Positions 8,408 to 17,903 of a stretch of 64,000 nucleotides of DNA are shown here, in pieces. Each line of letters starts with the position of its first letter. Within the stretch, counting starts at the first letter, position 1. The stretch is taken from positions 1,674,001 through 1,738,000 of the forward strand of contig OZ240684.1 of the NCBI GenBank assembly GCA_965199175.1, in the 5' to 3' direction. The stretch comes from G963923945 sp965199175. GTDB taxonomy: Bacteria > Pseudomonadota > Alphaproteobacteria > G963923945. The position numbers were made by a program, and so were the translations under genes. The notes beneath the pieces were generated by a model. That model did no database searches. It was not told the origin of the DNA and saw only the letters and a list, made by a program, of their open reading frames with translations.

Positions 8408-11398
8408 GTGAGAAAATCGCAAGTGAAACTTAAATTTGATCCCTCACTGGACTATCAACAAGACGCCATCAATGCAGTGGTTGATGTCTTTGCCGGTCAG
8501 GCCAGCCCGCAAAACAGTGCGGCGGCTTTTCAATCCTTGCAAATCGGCGGAATGTTTGAACAAGAACTCGGGGTCGGGAATCTTTTGACTCTGCCCGATG
8601 ATGTGCTGCTGGCCAATGTCCATACAATACAGGAAGCCAACGCCATCGAAAAAGTGCCTGCGCTTCAGGGGCGGCATTTCTCGATTGAGATGGAAACCGG
8701 AACCGGCAAAACATACGTCTATCTGCGCACGGTGTTTGAGCTGAATAAACGCTATGGGTTTCGCAAATTCATCATTGTAGTGCCCAGCGTCGCAGTCCGT
8801 GAAGGAGTGCTCAAAAGCATCACCATCATGAAGGACCATTTCCGGACCCTCTATGACATGGTGCCGTTTGATTATTTTGTCTATGATTCCAAAAAACTGG
8901 CAGCCGTGCGGGAATTTTGCGGCGGCAACCATATCAAGATCATGGTGATCAATATCCAGGCATTCGTGAAAGACTTCCCCGACCAGCCACAATCAGAAAC
9001 AATCACCGATACAACCAAACAACCAGACCAAAAGCGTGCTGATCAAAAACGTAACGTCATCAACCGGGAAAATGACCGGATGTCGGGAAGAAAACCCATT
9101 GAGTTTATTCAGGCAACCCGTCCTCTGGTGATTATTGATGAACCACAAAGTGTCGATAATACCCAAAAAGCACAAGATGCCATCAAACGCCTCAATCCAT
9201 CAGCAACTTTGCGCTACAGTGCCACCCATCGCAATCCGTATAATCTGCTTTATAAACTGGACCCCATCAAAGCCTATGATCTGCGGCTGGTGAAACGGAT
9301 TGAGGTGGCCTCAGTCCGGACCGAAGATCACTTCAATGATGCGTTTGTAAGGCTTCTGCAAACTGATAATACAAACGGCATCCGGGCCCGGGTTGAAATC
9401 CATAAGGAAGGAGCAAAAGGGCCAAAACCGGTCCGGGTATGGGTCCGGCAAGGCGATGATCTGTTCGTAAAATCCGGCCAGCGGGCCGCGTATGAAAATG
9501 GCTATATCATTCAGAATATTGATTGCACACCCGGAGCCGCAGGGGTGGAACTCACCTCCGGGCATTGGCTGGCTCTGGGCCACGAAATCGGTGGTTTGAA
9601 TGATGATATTATGAAACGCCAGGTTTTTGAAACCGTCGAACAGCATCTGAAAAAAGAGCGGGCCTTTCAAAACAAAGGCATCAAGCCACTCTCCCTGTTC
9701 TTTATCGACACAGTCGCCAATTATCGCATCTATCATGATGATGGCTCAACCGGGCTGGGAAAAATCGGTCGATGGTTCGAGGATGCTTTTTGCGAACTCA
9801 TACAAAAACCAGCCTATAAGGGCCTCATCCCCCATGCGGTTACCAATATCCATAATGGGTATTTCAGCCGGGATAAAAAGGGGCGAGTCCGGGATACCAG
9901 AGGCAACACCAGAGATGATGAAGAAACCTATCATCTGATTATGCGGGATAAGGAAAAGCTGTTGGATCAGGCCGAACCTCTGCGCTTTATTTTTTCCCAT
10001 TCCGCCTTGCGGGAAGGGTGGGACAACCCCAACGTGTTCCAGATCTGCACCCTGAATGAAACCCGGTCCCCGGACAAAAAACGCCAGGAAATTGGTCGCG
10101 GCTTGCGTCTGGCGGTCAATCAGGAAGGACACCGCATTCACGATGAAAACATCAACCGCCTCACAGTTATCGCCAATCAATCCTACGAAGAATTCGCCCG
10201 CACTCTGCAATCCGAATTTGAAGAGGAATACGGAATCCGTTTCGGGCGGGTCGAAAAAATTGCCTTTTCTAAACTTGTCTCCCCAAATTCTCAAGGGGTG
10301 GAAACAGAAATCGGACAAGCAACCTCAACCACCATCTGGCAGGAACTGGTGGATCATGGGTACCTGAATGAGGATGGAGAAATCCTTGATTCATTCGACC
10401 CCAAAAACCCCGATTTTAAATTGAAAATCTCCGCGGAATTTGTCTCTCTGGAACCGGAAATCACTGATATCATCAATCAAAAGCTGTTCAAAAACCGCAT
10501 CCCTGATGCCCGGGAAAAACGACTGCTCACCTTTCATAAACAAGTGTATCTGGATCCCGAATTTGAAAAACTATGGCAACGAATCAGCCAACGCACCCGT
10601 TACCGGGTGCGGTTTAATACCGATGCACTGATCGAAAAAGCCGCCAGGCGCATTAAAAACATTGACCCCATCAAGCCAGTCCGCATCACCACAACCCGTG
10701 CTGGTCTCGATATCACCGAGGCCGGAGTTGATTCCCAAACCGTCTTAGAACAAAAATCCTTTGAGACTCAATCTGTGGCATTTTTGCCCGATATTCTGGC
10801 TTTCTTACAAAAGGAAACCGAACTCACCCGCCATACATTGGTTCAGATTTTACAACAATCCGGTCGGCTGGCCGAATTCCAGATCAATCCGCAATCCTTC
10901 ATGGAGGCAGTCACCCGGGAAATCTCCCGGGCCCTTCGGGATCTGATGCTGGATGGAATCCAATACGAAAAAATCACCGACCAAAGATGGGATATGGCCC
11001 GGATTGAGAAAGATGCCGCAGAAGAAATTCAACGCTATTTAGACCGACTCTATACAGTGAAGAACACCGAAAAAACCCTGTTTAATGCCATTGAATGTGA
11101 TTCTGAAGTTGAGCGGCGATACGCCAGGGAACTGGATAATGACGAAAATGTACGGTTGTTCGTAAAACTCCCCGGCTGGTTCGTCATTGATACGCCCATT
11201 GGCCCCTATAACCCCGATTGGGCTTTTGTCGCCGAACGCGATGAAAGCCTCTATTTTGTTCGCGAGACCAAGTCATCCACGGACCGCCAGCATCTCCGGA
11301 CCAGGGAAGATCAGAAAATTGCCTATGGTCAAAAACATTTCAAAACCATTGGGGTTGATTATGCGCTCAGAACTTCTCTGCGGGAGGAAAGATGGTGA
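8408..11398 (+). CDS. res: Type III restriction endonuclease subunit (Res)
   Basis: A 996-residue superfamily 2 helicase-nuclease. The Walker A motif GTGKT is at residues 98-102, the Walker B/DExx box is DEPQ at 244-247 and motif III is SATH at 271-274. Motifs V/VI lie near SALREGWDNPNVFQ and RQEIGRGLRLAV. The C-terminal PD-(D/E)xK nuclease has P936-D937 with E953-T-K955. With Mod it cleaves DNA after ATP-driven communication between unmethylated sites. The start is a GTG at 8408; another GTG at 8423 (VKLKFDPSLDYQ) fits the usual family start and is possible. The gene appears intact. Confidence 0.95.
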   Translation: MRKSQVKLKFDPSLDYQQDAINAVVDVFAGQASPQNSAAAFQSLQIGGMFEQELGVGNLLTLPDDVLLANVHTIQEANAIEKVPALQGRHFSIEMETGTGKTYVYLRTVFELNKRYGFRKFIIVVPSVAVREGVLKSITIMKDHFRTLYDMVPFDYFVYDSKKLAAVREFCGGNHIKIMVINIQAFVKDFPDQPQSETITDTTKQPDQKRADQKRNVINRENDRMSGRKPIEFIQATRPLVIIDEPQSVDNTQKAQDAIKRLNPSATLRYSATHRNPYNLLYKLDPIKAYDLRLVKRIEVASVRTEDHFNDAFVRLLQTDNTNGIRARVEIHKEGAKGPKPVRVWVRQGDDLFVKSGQRAAYENGYIIQNIDCTPGAAGVELTSGHWLALGHEIGGLNDDIMKRQVFETVEQHLKKERAFQNKGIKPLSLFFIDTVANYRIYHDDGSTGLGKIGRWFEDAFCELIQKPAYKGLIPHAVTNIHNGYFSRDKKGRVRDTRGNTRDDEETYHLIMRDKEKLLDQAEPLRFIFSHSALREGWDNPNVFQICTLNETRSPDKKRQEIGRGLRLAVNQEGHRIHDENINRLTVIANQSYEEFARTLQSEFEEEYGIRFGRVEKIAFSKLVSPNSQGVETEIGQATSTTIWQELVDHGYLNEDGEILDSFDPKNPDFKLKISAEFVSLEPEITDIINQKLFKNRIPDAREKRLLTFHKQVYLDPEFEKLWQRISQRTRYRVRFNTDALIEKAARRIKNIDPIKPVRITTTRAGLDITEAGVDSQTVLEQKSFETQSVAFLPDILAFLQKETELTRHTLVQILQQSGRLAEFQINPQSFMEAVTREISRALRDLMLDGIQYEKITDQRWDMARIEKDAAEEIQRYLDRLYTVKNTEKTLFNAIECDSEVERRYARELDNDENVRLFVKLPGWFVIDTPIGPYNPDWAFVAERDESLYFVRETKSSTDRQHLRTREDQKIAYGQKHFKTIGVDYALRTSLREERW

Positions 11399-11545
11399 CC
11401 CCCCAAATTTCTTCTCCCATTGCCGTTTGCTGGCCTTGTTGCTTCAGAGCGAATAATGTGGCGCAAGTCAGCTTGATGGAGGCTGTATTGTTATCAAGAT
11501 CCATCACCCCGGTAAAACCCCATCGAAAGCGCAATCAAAGACTCC

Positions 11546-12016
11546 ATGCCGCCCCCGCATCACTATATGGATCAAGCCCTCCGGCAGGCTGAACAAGCCT
11601 TTGAACGAGGGGAAATCCCCGTCGGGGCAGTCTTGACGGTCAATGATGTTATCCTGGCTGAGGCCGGCAACCGGGTCGAGGAATTAAAAGACGTAACCGC
11701 GCATGCCGAAATCCTCTGCCTGAGAGAAGCTGCCCAAAAATGCCGGACCAAAACCCTCCACAACGCCACCCTCTATGTCACTCTGGAACCCTGCGCCATG
11801 TGTGCCGGGGCGATTGCTGCAGCTCGCATTCAATCCCTGTATTACGGGGCCTTTGACCCCAAATCCGGCGGGGTCGAACATGGGGCAAAATTGTTCTCCC
11901 AGCCCACTTGTCATCATCGTCCTGAAATTTATGGCGGCTTCCTCGAAAGCCAGTGCGGGGAACTGCTCTCGCGTTTCTTTGCAGCCCGGCGGGGTGATCC
12001 TTCCTCAGACTCCTGA
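11546..12016 (+). CDS. tadA: tRNA-specific adenosine deaminase
   Basis: 156 residues with the zinc deaminase motifs HAEILCLREA (HAE, zinc ligand and catalytic glutamate) and PCAMCAGAI (PCxxC), followed by YYGAFDPKSGGVEHGA. TadA converts A34 to inosine in tRNA-Arg(ACG). Start ATG 11546 has no strong ribosome site; ATG 11567 (MDQALRQAEQAF) is an alternative. It converges with purD, 24 bp away. Confidence 0.93.
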   Translation: MPPPHHYMDQALRQAEQAFERGEIPVGAVLTVNDVILAEAGNRVEELKDVTAHAEILCLREAAQKCRTKTLHNATLYVTLEPCAMCAGAIAAARIQSLYYGAFDPKSGGVEHGAKLFSQPTCHHRPEIYGGFLESQCGELLSRFFAARRGDPSSDS

Positions 12017-12040
12017 AAACCTTAGGGCAGAATCTTTTTT

Positions 12041-13321
12041 TTAAGAATCATCATCGTCTTTCAATGCCCGCCAACCGATATCACGGCGATAGATTCCTCC
12101 CGGCCAATCAATGCGCCCAACTGCTTCATAGGCTTTGGTCCGGGCGGTCGCCAGATCTTTCCCCCAGGCGGTGATACCCAGAACTCTCCCCCCATCGGCC
12201 CGCAACTGTCCCTGATCATCGTATCTGGTTGCGGCATGAAAAATCTCAACATCGGCCCCGGCGGCAGCGACTCCATCAATGAGGGTGCCTTTTTCATATG
12301 CCCCCGGATATCCGCGAGCCGCCATAACAACACAGAGAGCCGCCTCCTCAGACCACCGGAGATCGAAATGCCGCAACCCCCCCTCCTCAACCGTCAACAA
12401 AGCGGTCAATAAATCTGAGCGCAGCCGGGCCATGAGAACCTGGCATTCCGGATCCCCGAAACGAATATTATATTCCAACAATCTGGGAGCCCCATCAACA
12501 ATCATCAAACCAGCAAAAAGAACCCCCCGATAGGGGTGTCCCTCAGCCTGCATCCCCTCGAGAACCGGCTGAATAATCTCAGCCATCACCCGTTCTTGCA
12601 GACTCTGATCAAAACAAGCCGGAGGCGAATAAGCCCCCATCCCCCCGGTATTGGGACCAGTATCTCCTTCACCAAGGCGTTTATGATCCTGAGCTGCTGC
12701 CAGAGGAATGGCGCTTTCACCATCCAGCAAAGCAAAAAAACTCACCTCCTCACCCGGCAGATAATCCTCAATGATGAGGGTGTTGCCGGCACTTCCAAAA
12801 TGGTGGTCCTGCATGCTCCGGGTGACAGCATCCCGGGCCATTTTTCTGTCCGTCGCGATAGTAACCCCCTTACCGGCCGCCAGACCATCAGTCTTAATCA
12901 CAATCGGGAGTGGTCGGTTTTCAATGTCATCCAGGGCAGCCTGACAATCGGTAAAGCAGCGATAATCAGCAGTCGGAATAGCATAACGGGTGCAAAAGTC
13001 CTTCATCCAGGCTTTGGATCCCTCCAGCTGAGCTGCTGCTGCGCTCGGACCAAAAACCCCAACCCCCTCAGCCCGCAAAGCATCCGCCAGACCCAAAACC
13101 AGCGGCTCTTCGGGACCAATCACCACAAAATCAATCGATTGCACCTGGCATAAATCAATCAGTCCGGGGGCATCTGTCGCCGCAATATCATGGCATTCAG
13201 CAATTTCAGCAATGCCGGCATTCCCCGGTGCAGCATACAGACGCTCACATAACGGTGAGGCCGCAATCGCCCAGGCCAGAGCATGTTCCCGCCCACCAGA
13301 ACCAACAACCAAAACCCGCAT
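12041..13321 (-). CDS. purD: Phosphoribosylamine--glycine ligase
   Basis: A 426-residue ATP-grasp enzyme starting MRVLVVGSGGREHALAWAI, with KTDGLAAGKGV, GEEVSFFALLDG, GPNTGGMGAYSPP and RFGDPECQVL in order. It makes glycinamide ribonucleotide in de novo purine synthesis. The ATG at 13321 has a GGAAGG site 7 bases upstream; a TTG directly before it would add one residue. It is the last gene of a minus-strand set with the DUF5989 and SxtJ genes, whose coding ends 3 bp upstream. Confidence 0.96.
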   Translation of the reverse strand: MRVLVVGSGGREHALAWAIAASPLCERLYAAPGNAGIAEIAECHDIAATDAPGLIDLCQVQSIDFVVIGPEEPLVLGLADALRAEGVGVFGPSAAAAQLEGSKAWMKDFCTRYAIPTADYRCFTDCQAALDDIENRPLPIVIKTDGLAAGKGVTIATDRKMARDAVTRSMQDHHFGSAGNTLIIEDYLPGEEVSFFALLDGESAIPLAAAQDHKRLGEGDTGPNTGGMGAYSPPACFDQSLQERVMAEIIQPVLEGMQAEGHPYRGVLFAGLMIVDGAPRLLEYNIRFGDPECQVLMARLRSDLLTALLTVEEGGLRHFDLRWSEEAALCVVMAARGYPGAYEKGTLIDGVAAAGADVEIFHAATRYDDQGQLRADGGRVLGITAWGKDLATARTKAYEAVGRIDWPGGIYRRDIGWRALKDDDDS

Positions 13322-13324
13322 CAA

Positions 13325-13627
13325 TCACCTTCCCCAATTCTGCGTCCTTTTAAATGACACTTTAAATGACACTCCGGCCCTGTCTCCTGGTTTTCCACTC
13401 AATCCCGCCCCTGGATCATTTTTAATCGGGCTGAAACGTTCTTCCTGAATCGTATAGATAAAAGGTGCCACCACTGTCCCCTGAGTGAGAACGATCAACC
13501 CCCCCAGTAAGCAGAGAGAGTAACAACGATAGGCAACAACCAATATTTTTTTCTGGTTACCAAAAAACCCCAGAATTCCAAAAGCAAAGAAATCATCAAC
13601 CACCCTTTCCTGAATTAATTTTTTCAC
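13325..13627 (-). CDS. DUF5989 family small membrane protein
   Basis: 100 residues from a GTG at 13627. The core GLIVLTQGTVVAPFIYTI, after a hydrophobic stretch and the NQKK loop, matches DUF5989, whose members are usually about 50 residues and end near this point. Here about 40 hydrophilic residues follow, probably an extension. DUF5989 genes typically sit next to SxtJ-type genes and often a carbamoyltransferase; here SxtJ is immediately upstream (4 bp) but purD, not a carbamoyltransferase, is downstream. Function unknown. Confidence 0.65.
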   Translation of the reverse strand: MKKLIQERVVDDFFAFGILGFFGNQKKILVVAYRCYSLCLLGGLIVLTQGTVVAPFIYTIQEERFSPIKNDPGAGLSGKPGDRAGVSFKVSFKRTQNWGR

Positions 13628-13631
13628 CCGG

Positions 13632-14068
13632 TTAATACTGATTTTTCATGCATCCAACCGGATCATCCCGCTCAACCCAATAGGTCGATGCCTCTTTGCT
13701 CAATCTCCGGTTCAAGCTGTCTTTCCCCAAAAGACGCATCACCAGGCCGATAGGGGCAATCATCAGAAAATAAATCAATGCCATAACAAGCGGGGCAATC
13801 AACCCACCCAATGCCAGACCCGGCCGAAACCACCATCGATGAGGAATCGTCAAAAATCCCGGCTTCAGCAATGCCATAACAAACAGCAGTATACCAAACC
13901 CAAAAATCCAAAAATTGGTGTCACCCCCCAAAGGCCACAGACTGACGATCAGAAAAACCGCCGCAAAGAAGATGCCGAAACTTTTTTTCTGACCCTATAC
14001 GGACGTTTAAGTGACTGTTTTTTTCTGATTTTTTCTGAATGATTGTTCTTTTTTGTTATATTTTTCAT
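13632..14068 (-). CDS. SxtJ-type membrane protein, split by a frameshift in an A7 run
   Basis: The C-terminal frame reads SFGIFFAAVFLIVSLWPL, a second hydrophobic helix, GLIAPLVMALIYFLMIAPIG, then LVMRLLGKDSLNRR and a TYWVERDD ending, the pattern of SxtJ-family membrane proteins. This frame has only a TTG start (13931) that would cut off the first helix. An ATG at 14068 opens a basic 29-codon stretch ending in RVRKK in another frame. The two join if an A is added in the 7-A run (13982-13988), or by -1 slippage on A AAA AAA. So it is a frameshifted gene, a recoded gene or a sequencing error. Confidence 0.55.
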
Positions 14069-14198
14069 AAAATTTCTGCCAGATCTTTTCGTTCATCCGT
14101 TCTTTTCAGAATATTTTTCCCAAGGGTACTACTCTTGATAATTAAAAACGGATGTGTCTGGTAGTTTTTTCCGTACAGCTTCCCTTCACAATAATCGC

Positions 14199-15824
14199 AT
14201 GCCCAAACAATCCATGATCACTTCTTCTGACCTCAATACGACTCCTGACAGCGATCATGGCGACAATGACAATGGTGATGATAACATCGACCATCCTATC
14301 GATAGCCCTATCGGCGATAACGGTAATCATAACGGTAATAATATTGTCGAATACAGTGTCAGCGAACTCTCCCGTAGCCTCAAAAAAACCATTGAAACCG
14401 GTTTTGGACGGGTGCGGGTACGTGGTGAAATTTCCGGCATCCGCCGCCCCGGTTCCGGTCATCTGTATTTTGACCTCAAGGACGAACAGGCTCTTATAGC
14501 GGCTGTTTGCTGGAAAACCACTGTTCGGAAGTTGGCAACACTACCTGAAGACGGCCTGGAAATTCTGGCAACCGGACGCTTATCGACATATGGCCCGCAA
14601 TCAAAATATCAGCTCATTGTCGAAAGCCTGAAGCCAACCGGGCAAGGTGCTTTGCTTAAGCTGCTGGAAGAAAGAAAGCAGCGTCTGGCTGCTGAAGGAT
14701 TGTTTGCTCCCGGAAAGAAAAAACCTCTGCCTGTTCTCCCACAGATCATCGGTGTCATTACCTCTCCCAGCGGGGCCGTTCTGCGGGATATTCTTCATCG
14801 TCTGCACGCACGGTTTCCCCGCCGGGTGGTCCTCTGGCCGGTCAGTGTCCAGGGCGAGACCGCCGCCGACCAGATTGCTGCTGCAATCAGTGGCTTTAAC
14901 GAATTATCGAAAAAGGACAATATCCCGCGTCCTGATCTGATTATCGTTGCCCGTGGGGGCGGCAGCCTTGAGGACCTGATGGCTTTCAATGCCGAGATCG
15001 TCGCCCGGGCGGCTGCAAATTCACATATTCCGTTGATTTCAGCCATTGGTCACGAAACCGATACCACCCTGATTGATCATGCTGCTGACCATCGTGCTCC
15101 GACCCCCAGTGCGGCGGCTGAAATGGCAGTACCGGTACGCGCAGATCTACAAACCCAGATCAATAACCAGGGTCGCCGTCTGGATACCCTTATCCAGTAT
15201 GGAATGGAACGGCACCAGGGGAGGCTGAAACTGCTGGATCAAACTCTGCCCGGACCAGATCGTATTCTGGGCAATGCGGCACAATGGGCTGATGAATGTG
15301 GCGAACGCCTGGATGCGGCGGCGGCGGCTGTAAAACTCCGGGCCACCGCCGCCCTGGCAAAAACTGTTGCTGGATTACGTCCGGCCATTCTGGAAGAACG
15401 TCTGGCCCGTCACCGGCAACGGCTTGCTGATCTCAATCACCGTATCACCACTGCTTTGGATACTTTCATGACCAGGGCGCATCACAGCCTCACCGCGACC
15501 ACGGATCTGTTGGAAAGCTATTCCTACCGCAATGTTCTGGCCCGGGGCTATGCTGTCATCCGTGATCATCGCGACCATCCTCTCACCCGGGCCAGCCAGA
15601 CCCATCCCAATATGAAAATCACCATCGAATTTGCCGATGCACCTCCCGTCCCGGCGCATATCGGGACCAACCCCCATGCGACCAAAACCACCAACATGGC
15701 TTCTTCTCAGGAACAAAATCCAAAACCAACCCAGGCAACCACTCCCCAGACCGGGTTGACCAAAACCAAATCCACGACAACAACAAACCCTCCCTCAAAA
15801 AATCCTCAGGGACGGTTGTTGTGA
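14199..15824 (+). CDS. xseA: Exodeoxyribonuclease VII large subunit
   Basis: About 541 residues from ATG 14199 (upstream GTG 14154 also in frame). After an acidic Asp/Asn-rich leader of about 50 residues come the OB-fold (YSVSELSRSL...GRVRVRGEISG...GHLYFDLKD), the PLPVLPQIIGVITSPSGAVLRDI block, and the nuclease motif VARGGGSLEDLMAFN...ISAIGHETDTTLIDHAADHRAPTPSAAAE, all typical of XseA. The C-terminus is coiled coil and then a Thr/Lys/Pro-rich tail. It degrades single-stranded DNA with XseB. It is divergent from the sxtJ/purD set with about 130 bp between starts. Confidence 0.95.
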   Translation: MPKQSMITSSDLNTTPDSDHGDNDNGDDNIDHPIDSPIGDNGNHNGNNIVEYSVSELSRSLKKTIETGFGRVRVRGEISGIRRPGSGHLYFDLKDEQALIAAVCWKTTVRKLATLPEDGLEILATGRLSTYGPQSKYQLIVESLKPTGQGALLKLLEERKQRLAAEGLFAPGKKKPLPVLPQIIGVITSPSGAVLRDILHRLHARFPRRVVLWPVSVQGETAADQIAAAISGFNELSKKDNIPRPDLIIVARGGGSLEDLMAFNAEIVARAAANSHIPLISAIGHETDTTLIDHAADHRAPTPSAAAEMAVPVRADLQTQINNQGRRLDTLIQYGMERHQGRLKLLDQTLPGPDRILGNAAQWADECGERLDAAAAAVKLRATAALAKTVAGLRPAILEERLARHRQRLADLNHRITTALDTFMTRAHHSLTATTDLLESYSYRNVLARGYAVIRDHRDHPLTRASQTHPNMKITIEFADAPPVPAHIGTNPHATKTTNMASSQEQNPKPTQATTPQTGLTKTKSTTTTNPPSKNPQGRLL

Positions 15825-15966
15825 TAGTTGTTATAAAGCTGGCTATCATAAAACCGGTTGGTATCATGCGGCTGTTATAAAAAGTGGGGCTGTTATAAAA
15901 GAACACCACATGACCCGGATTTCCTCTTTACAAAAGTTCACCCCATAATCAGATCAGCGCATCATC

Positions 15967-16854
15967 ATGCAAACAACATCTTTTCTTCGGTTGATAGTGA
16001 TTTTCGTGATCACTGTAACCGTGATTGCTCCTGCTCAGGCTGATAAAAACATCCGGCCCCATAACGTCATCGGGCACCAGATCCAGGGTGGGTTGCTGAC
16101 CGGATACGCCCCGGCCGGGAGCCGGGTTTATTTTGATGATCAGGCTCTGAGAGTATCCTCCGATGGCCGTTTTATTTTCGGGCTTGGTCGCCAGGCCGGA
16201 CCGGATTTCCTCCTGACCATCGAAGGGCCGGAGGGAACCCGGTATCAAACCACCCTCACCGTTGCCCAACGCTCCTATGATATTCAGAGAATCGATGGGT
16301 TGCCGGATAAAAAAGTCTCCCCCAATGCGGATGATCTCCGCCGGATCAAAAGCGATAAAAATGCCATTCTTGAGGCCCGCCGGGGTAGTGAGAATACCCC
16401 TTTGATGATCACAACCGACCCTGATGGTGTGACCTTAAACTGGCCGGTACTGGGTCGCATCAGCGGAGTCTATGGGAGTCAGAGAATCCTCAATGGGCAA
16501 CCGCGATCCCCCCATCTCGGGATTGATATTGCTGCTCCTGAGGGAAGCCCTATTCGCGCACCGGCTCCAGGACGGGTTAATCTGGTTCATGATGATATGT
16601 TTTTTACCGGAAAAACAGTGATGCTGGATCATGGCCATGGCCTTACTTCGGTCTATGCCCATCTTGATCAGATTGCGGTTCAGGAAGGCCAGAAAGTCTC
16701 GCCGGGGACTCTGCTCGGCACGGTCGGTTCTACCGGGCGATCGACCGGGCCGCATCTCCATTGGGGGCTGCATTGGTACGGTGTCGGTCTGGATCCGGCT
16801 CTGTTGACCGGACCCATGCCGCCCCCGGAAACACCCGCAGATTCAACACCATGA
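15967..16854 (+). CDS. M23 family murein endopeptidase, secreted
   Basis: 295 residues with an N-terminal signal peptide ending near PAQADK (about residue 25). The C-terminal LytM/M23 domain has the zinc ligands H and D in SPHLGIDIAAPEGSPI, the DHGHGLTSVYAHLD segment and the final GPHLHWGLHWYG with H-x-H. All catalytic residues are present, so it is probably an active DD-endopeptidase cutting peptidoglycan cross-links in the periplasm, or an activator type. The middle region (residues 30-150) is a beta-rich domain not recognised. A short Pro-rich tail ends the protein. Confidence 0.88.
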   Translation: MQTTSFLRLIVIFVITVTVIAPAQADKNIRPHNVIGHQIQGGLLTGYAPAGSRVYFDDQALRVSSDGRFIFGLGRQAGPDFLLTIEGPEGTRYQTTLTVAQRSYDIQRIDGLPDKKVSPNADDLRRIKSDKNAILEARRGSENTPLMITTDPDGVTLNWPVLGRISGVYGSQRILNGQPRSPHLGIDIAAPEGSPIRAPAPGRVNLVHDDMFFTGKTVMLDHGHGLTSVYAHLDQIAVQEGQKVSPGTLLGTVGSTGRSTGPHLHWGLHWYGVGLDPALLTGPMPPPETPADSTP

Positions 16855-16937
16855 TCCGGCAGCATGACCCTATGAACAAACACCATATGAATGAACGTTA
16901 TGACCCTGTGTCGATACCAGATATCGATACCAGGAGG

Positions 16938-17903
16938 TTAGACCCAATGATCCAACAGGGCCTCTAAATCAGCCGGATGACGCCACACCAATCTGACCTT
17001 TGAAACCATAATATGGTCGCGCAAATCAGCCGGTAAACGCACAGCATCTTTCCGGGTCGTAACGACCAGGGCCGCCGATTGTCGTGCCCGTTTCAGCAAT
17101 GGCTCAATATCCTGATGCCGGTAAGGATGGTGGTCAGGAAAAATCTGAAATTCCTGGATTCGACACCCCATCTCTTCCAGGCTGCGGCGAAACTTACCCG
17201 GCAAGCCAATGCCACAAAACGCACACACTGGGCGACCAGACAAAACAGCATGATCGATTGGCTCCAAAGCGGCATGCAGAACCGGAATATCCGGCCCGAT
17301 GGATTCAGAAACTCCCGCCCGGTCTGATCCCAGTATAATCACCGCATCAGCCCGCCTTAACCCGGCTGTCAATGGTTCGCGTAACGGTCCGGCGGGCATC
17401 ACCCGACCATTGCCGAAACCAAAATCACCATCAACCACCAAAAAAGAACCATCCTTACGTAAACCGGGATCCTGATATCCGTCATCCAACACCAGAACAT
17501 CCGCCCCTGCAGCCACTGCTGCGGCTGCACTCTGTCGCCGGTCACGGCCAATCCAGGTCGGGGCGGTTGCCGCCAAAAGCAAGGCTTCATCCCCGACCTG
17601 CGATATGTCATGTCGTGCCGGATCAACCCGCTCCGGCCCTGTTAACCGGCCTCCATATCCCCGTCCCAGCATATGCGGTCGCCGGCCCCGGTCACGCAAA
17701 CGATCCGCCAGATCCATAGCAACCGGTGTCTTGCCAGCCCCGCCAACATTCAGATTTCCGACACATAGAACCGGAACCCCGACCGAAGCCGGACGAACCC
17801 ATAATCGCCGGGCCGCCGCACCCAACCGCCACAACCAACTCACCGGGACCAGACCCCGGGCACACAGCGATTCCGGCTGTCCCCAAAAATCAGGGGGATG
17901 CAT
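16938..17903 (-). CDS. lpxK: Tetraacyldisaccharide 4'-kinase
   Basis: 321 residues from the ATG at 17903 (MHPPDFWGQPESL); a longer frame starts at 17951. The LpxK P-loop NLNVGGAGKTPVAMDLADRL is at about residues 50-70, followed by GYGGRL and VLVLDDGYQDPGL. LpxK phosphorylates the 4' position of lipid A precursor at the inner membrane. The preferred start overlaps the end of waaA by 14 bp, as in a translationally coupled pair. Confidence 0.93.
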   Translation of the reverse strand: MHPPDFWGQPESLCARGLVPVSWLWRLGAAARRLWVRPASVGVPVLCVGNLNVGGAGKTPVAMDLADRLRDRGRRPHMLGRGYGGRLTGPERVDPARHDISQVGDEALLLAATAPTWIGRDRRQSAAAAVAAGADVLVLDDGYQDPGLRKDGSFLVVDGDFGFGNGRVMPAGPLREPLTAGLRRADAVIILGSDRAGVSESIGPDIPVLHAALEPIDHAVLSGRPVCAFCGIGLPGKFRRSLEEMGCRIQEFQIFPDHHPYRHQDIEPLLKRARQSAALVVTTRKDAVRLPADLRDHIMVSKVRLVWRHPADLEALLDHWV

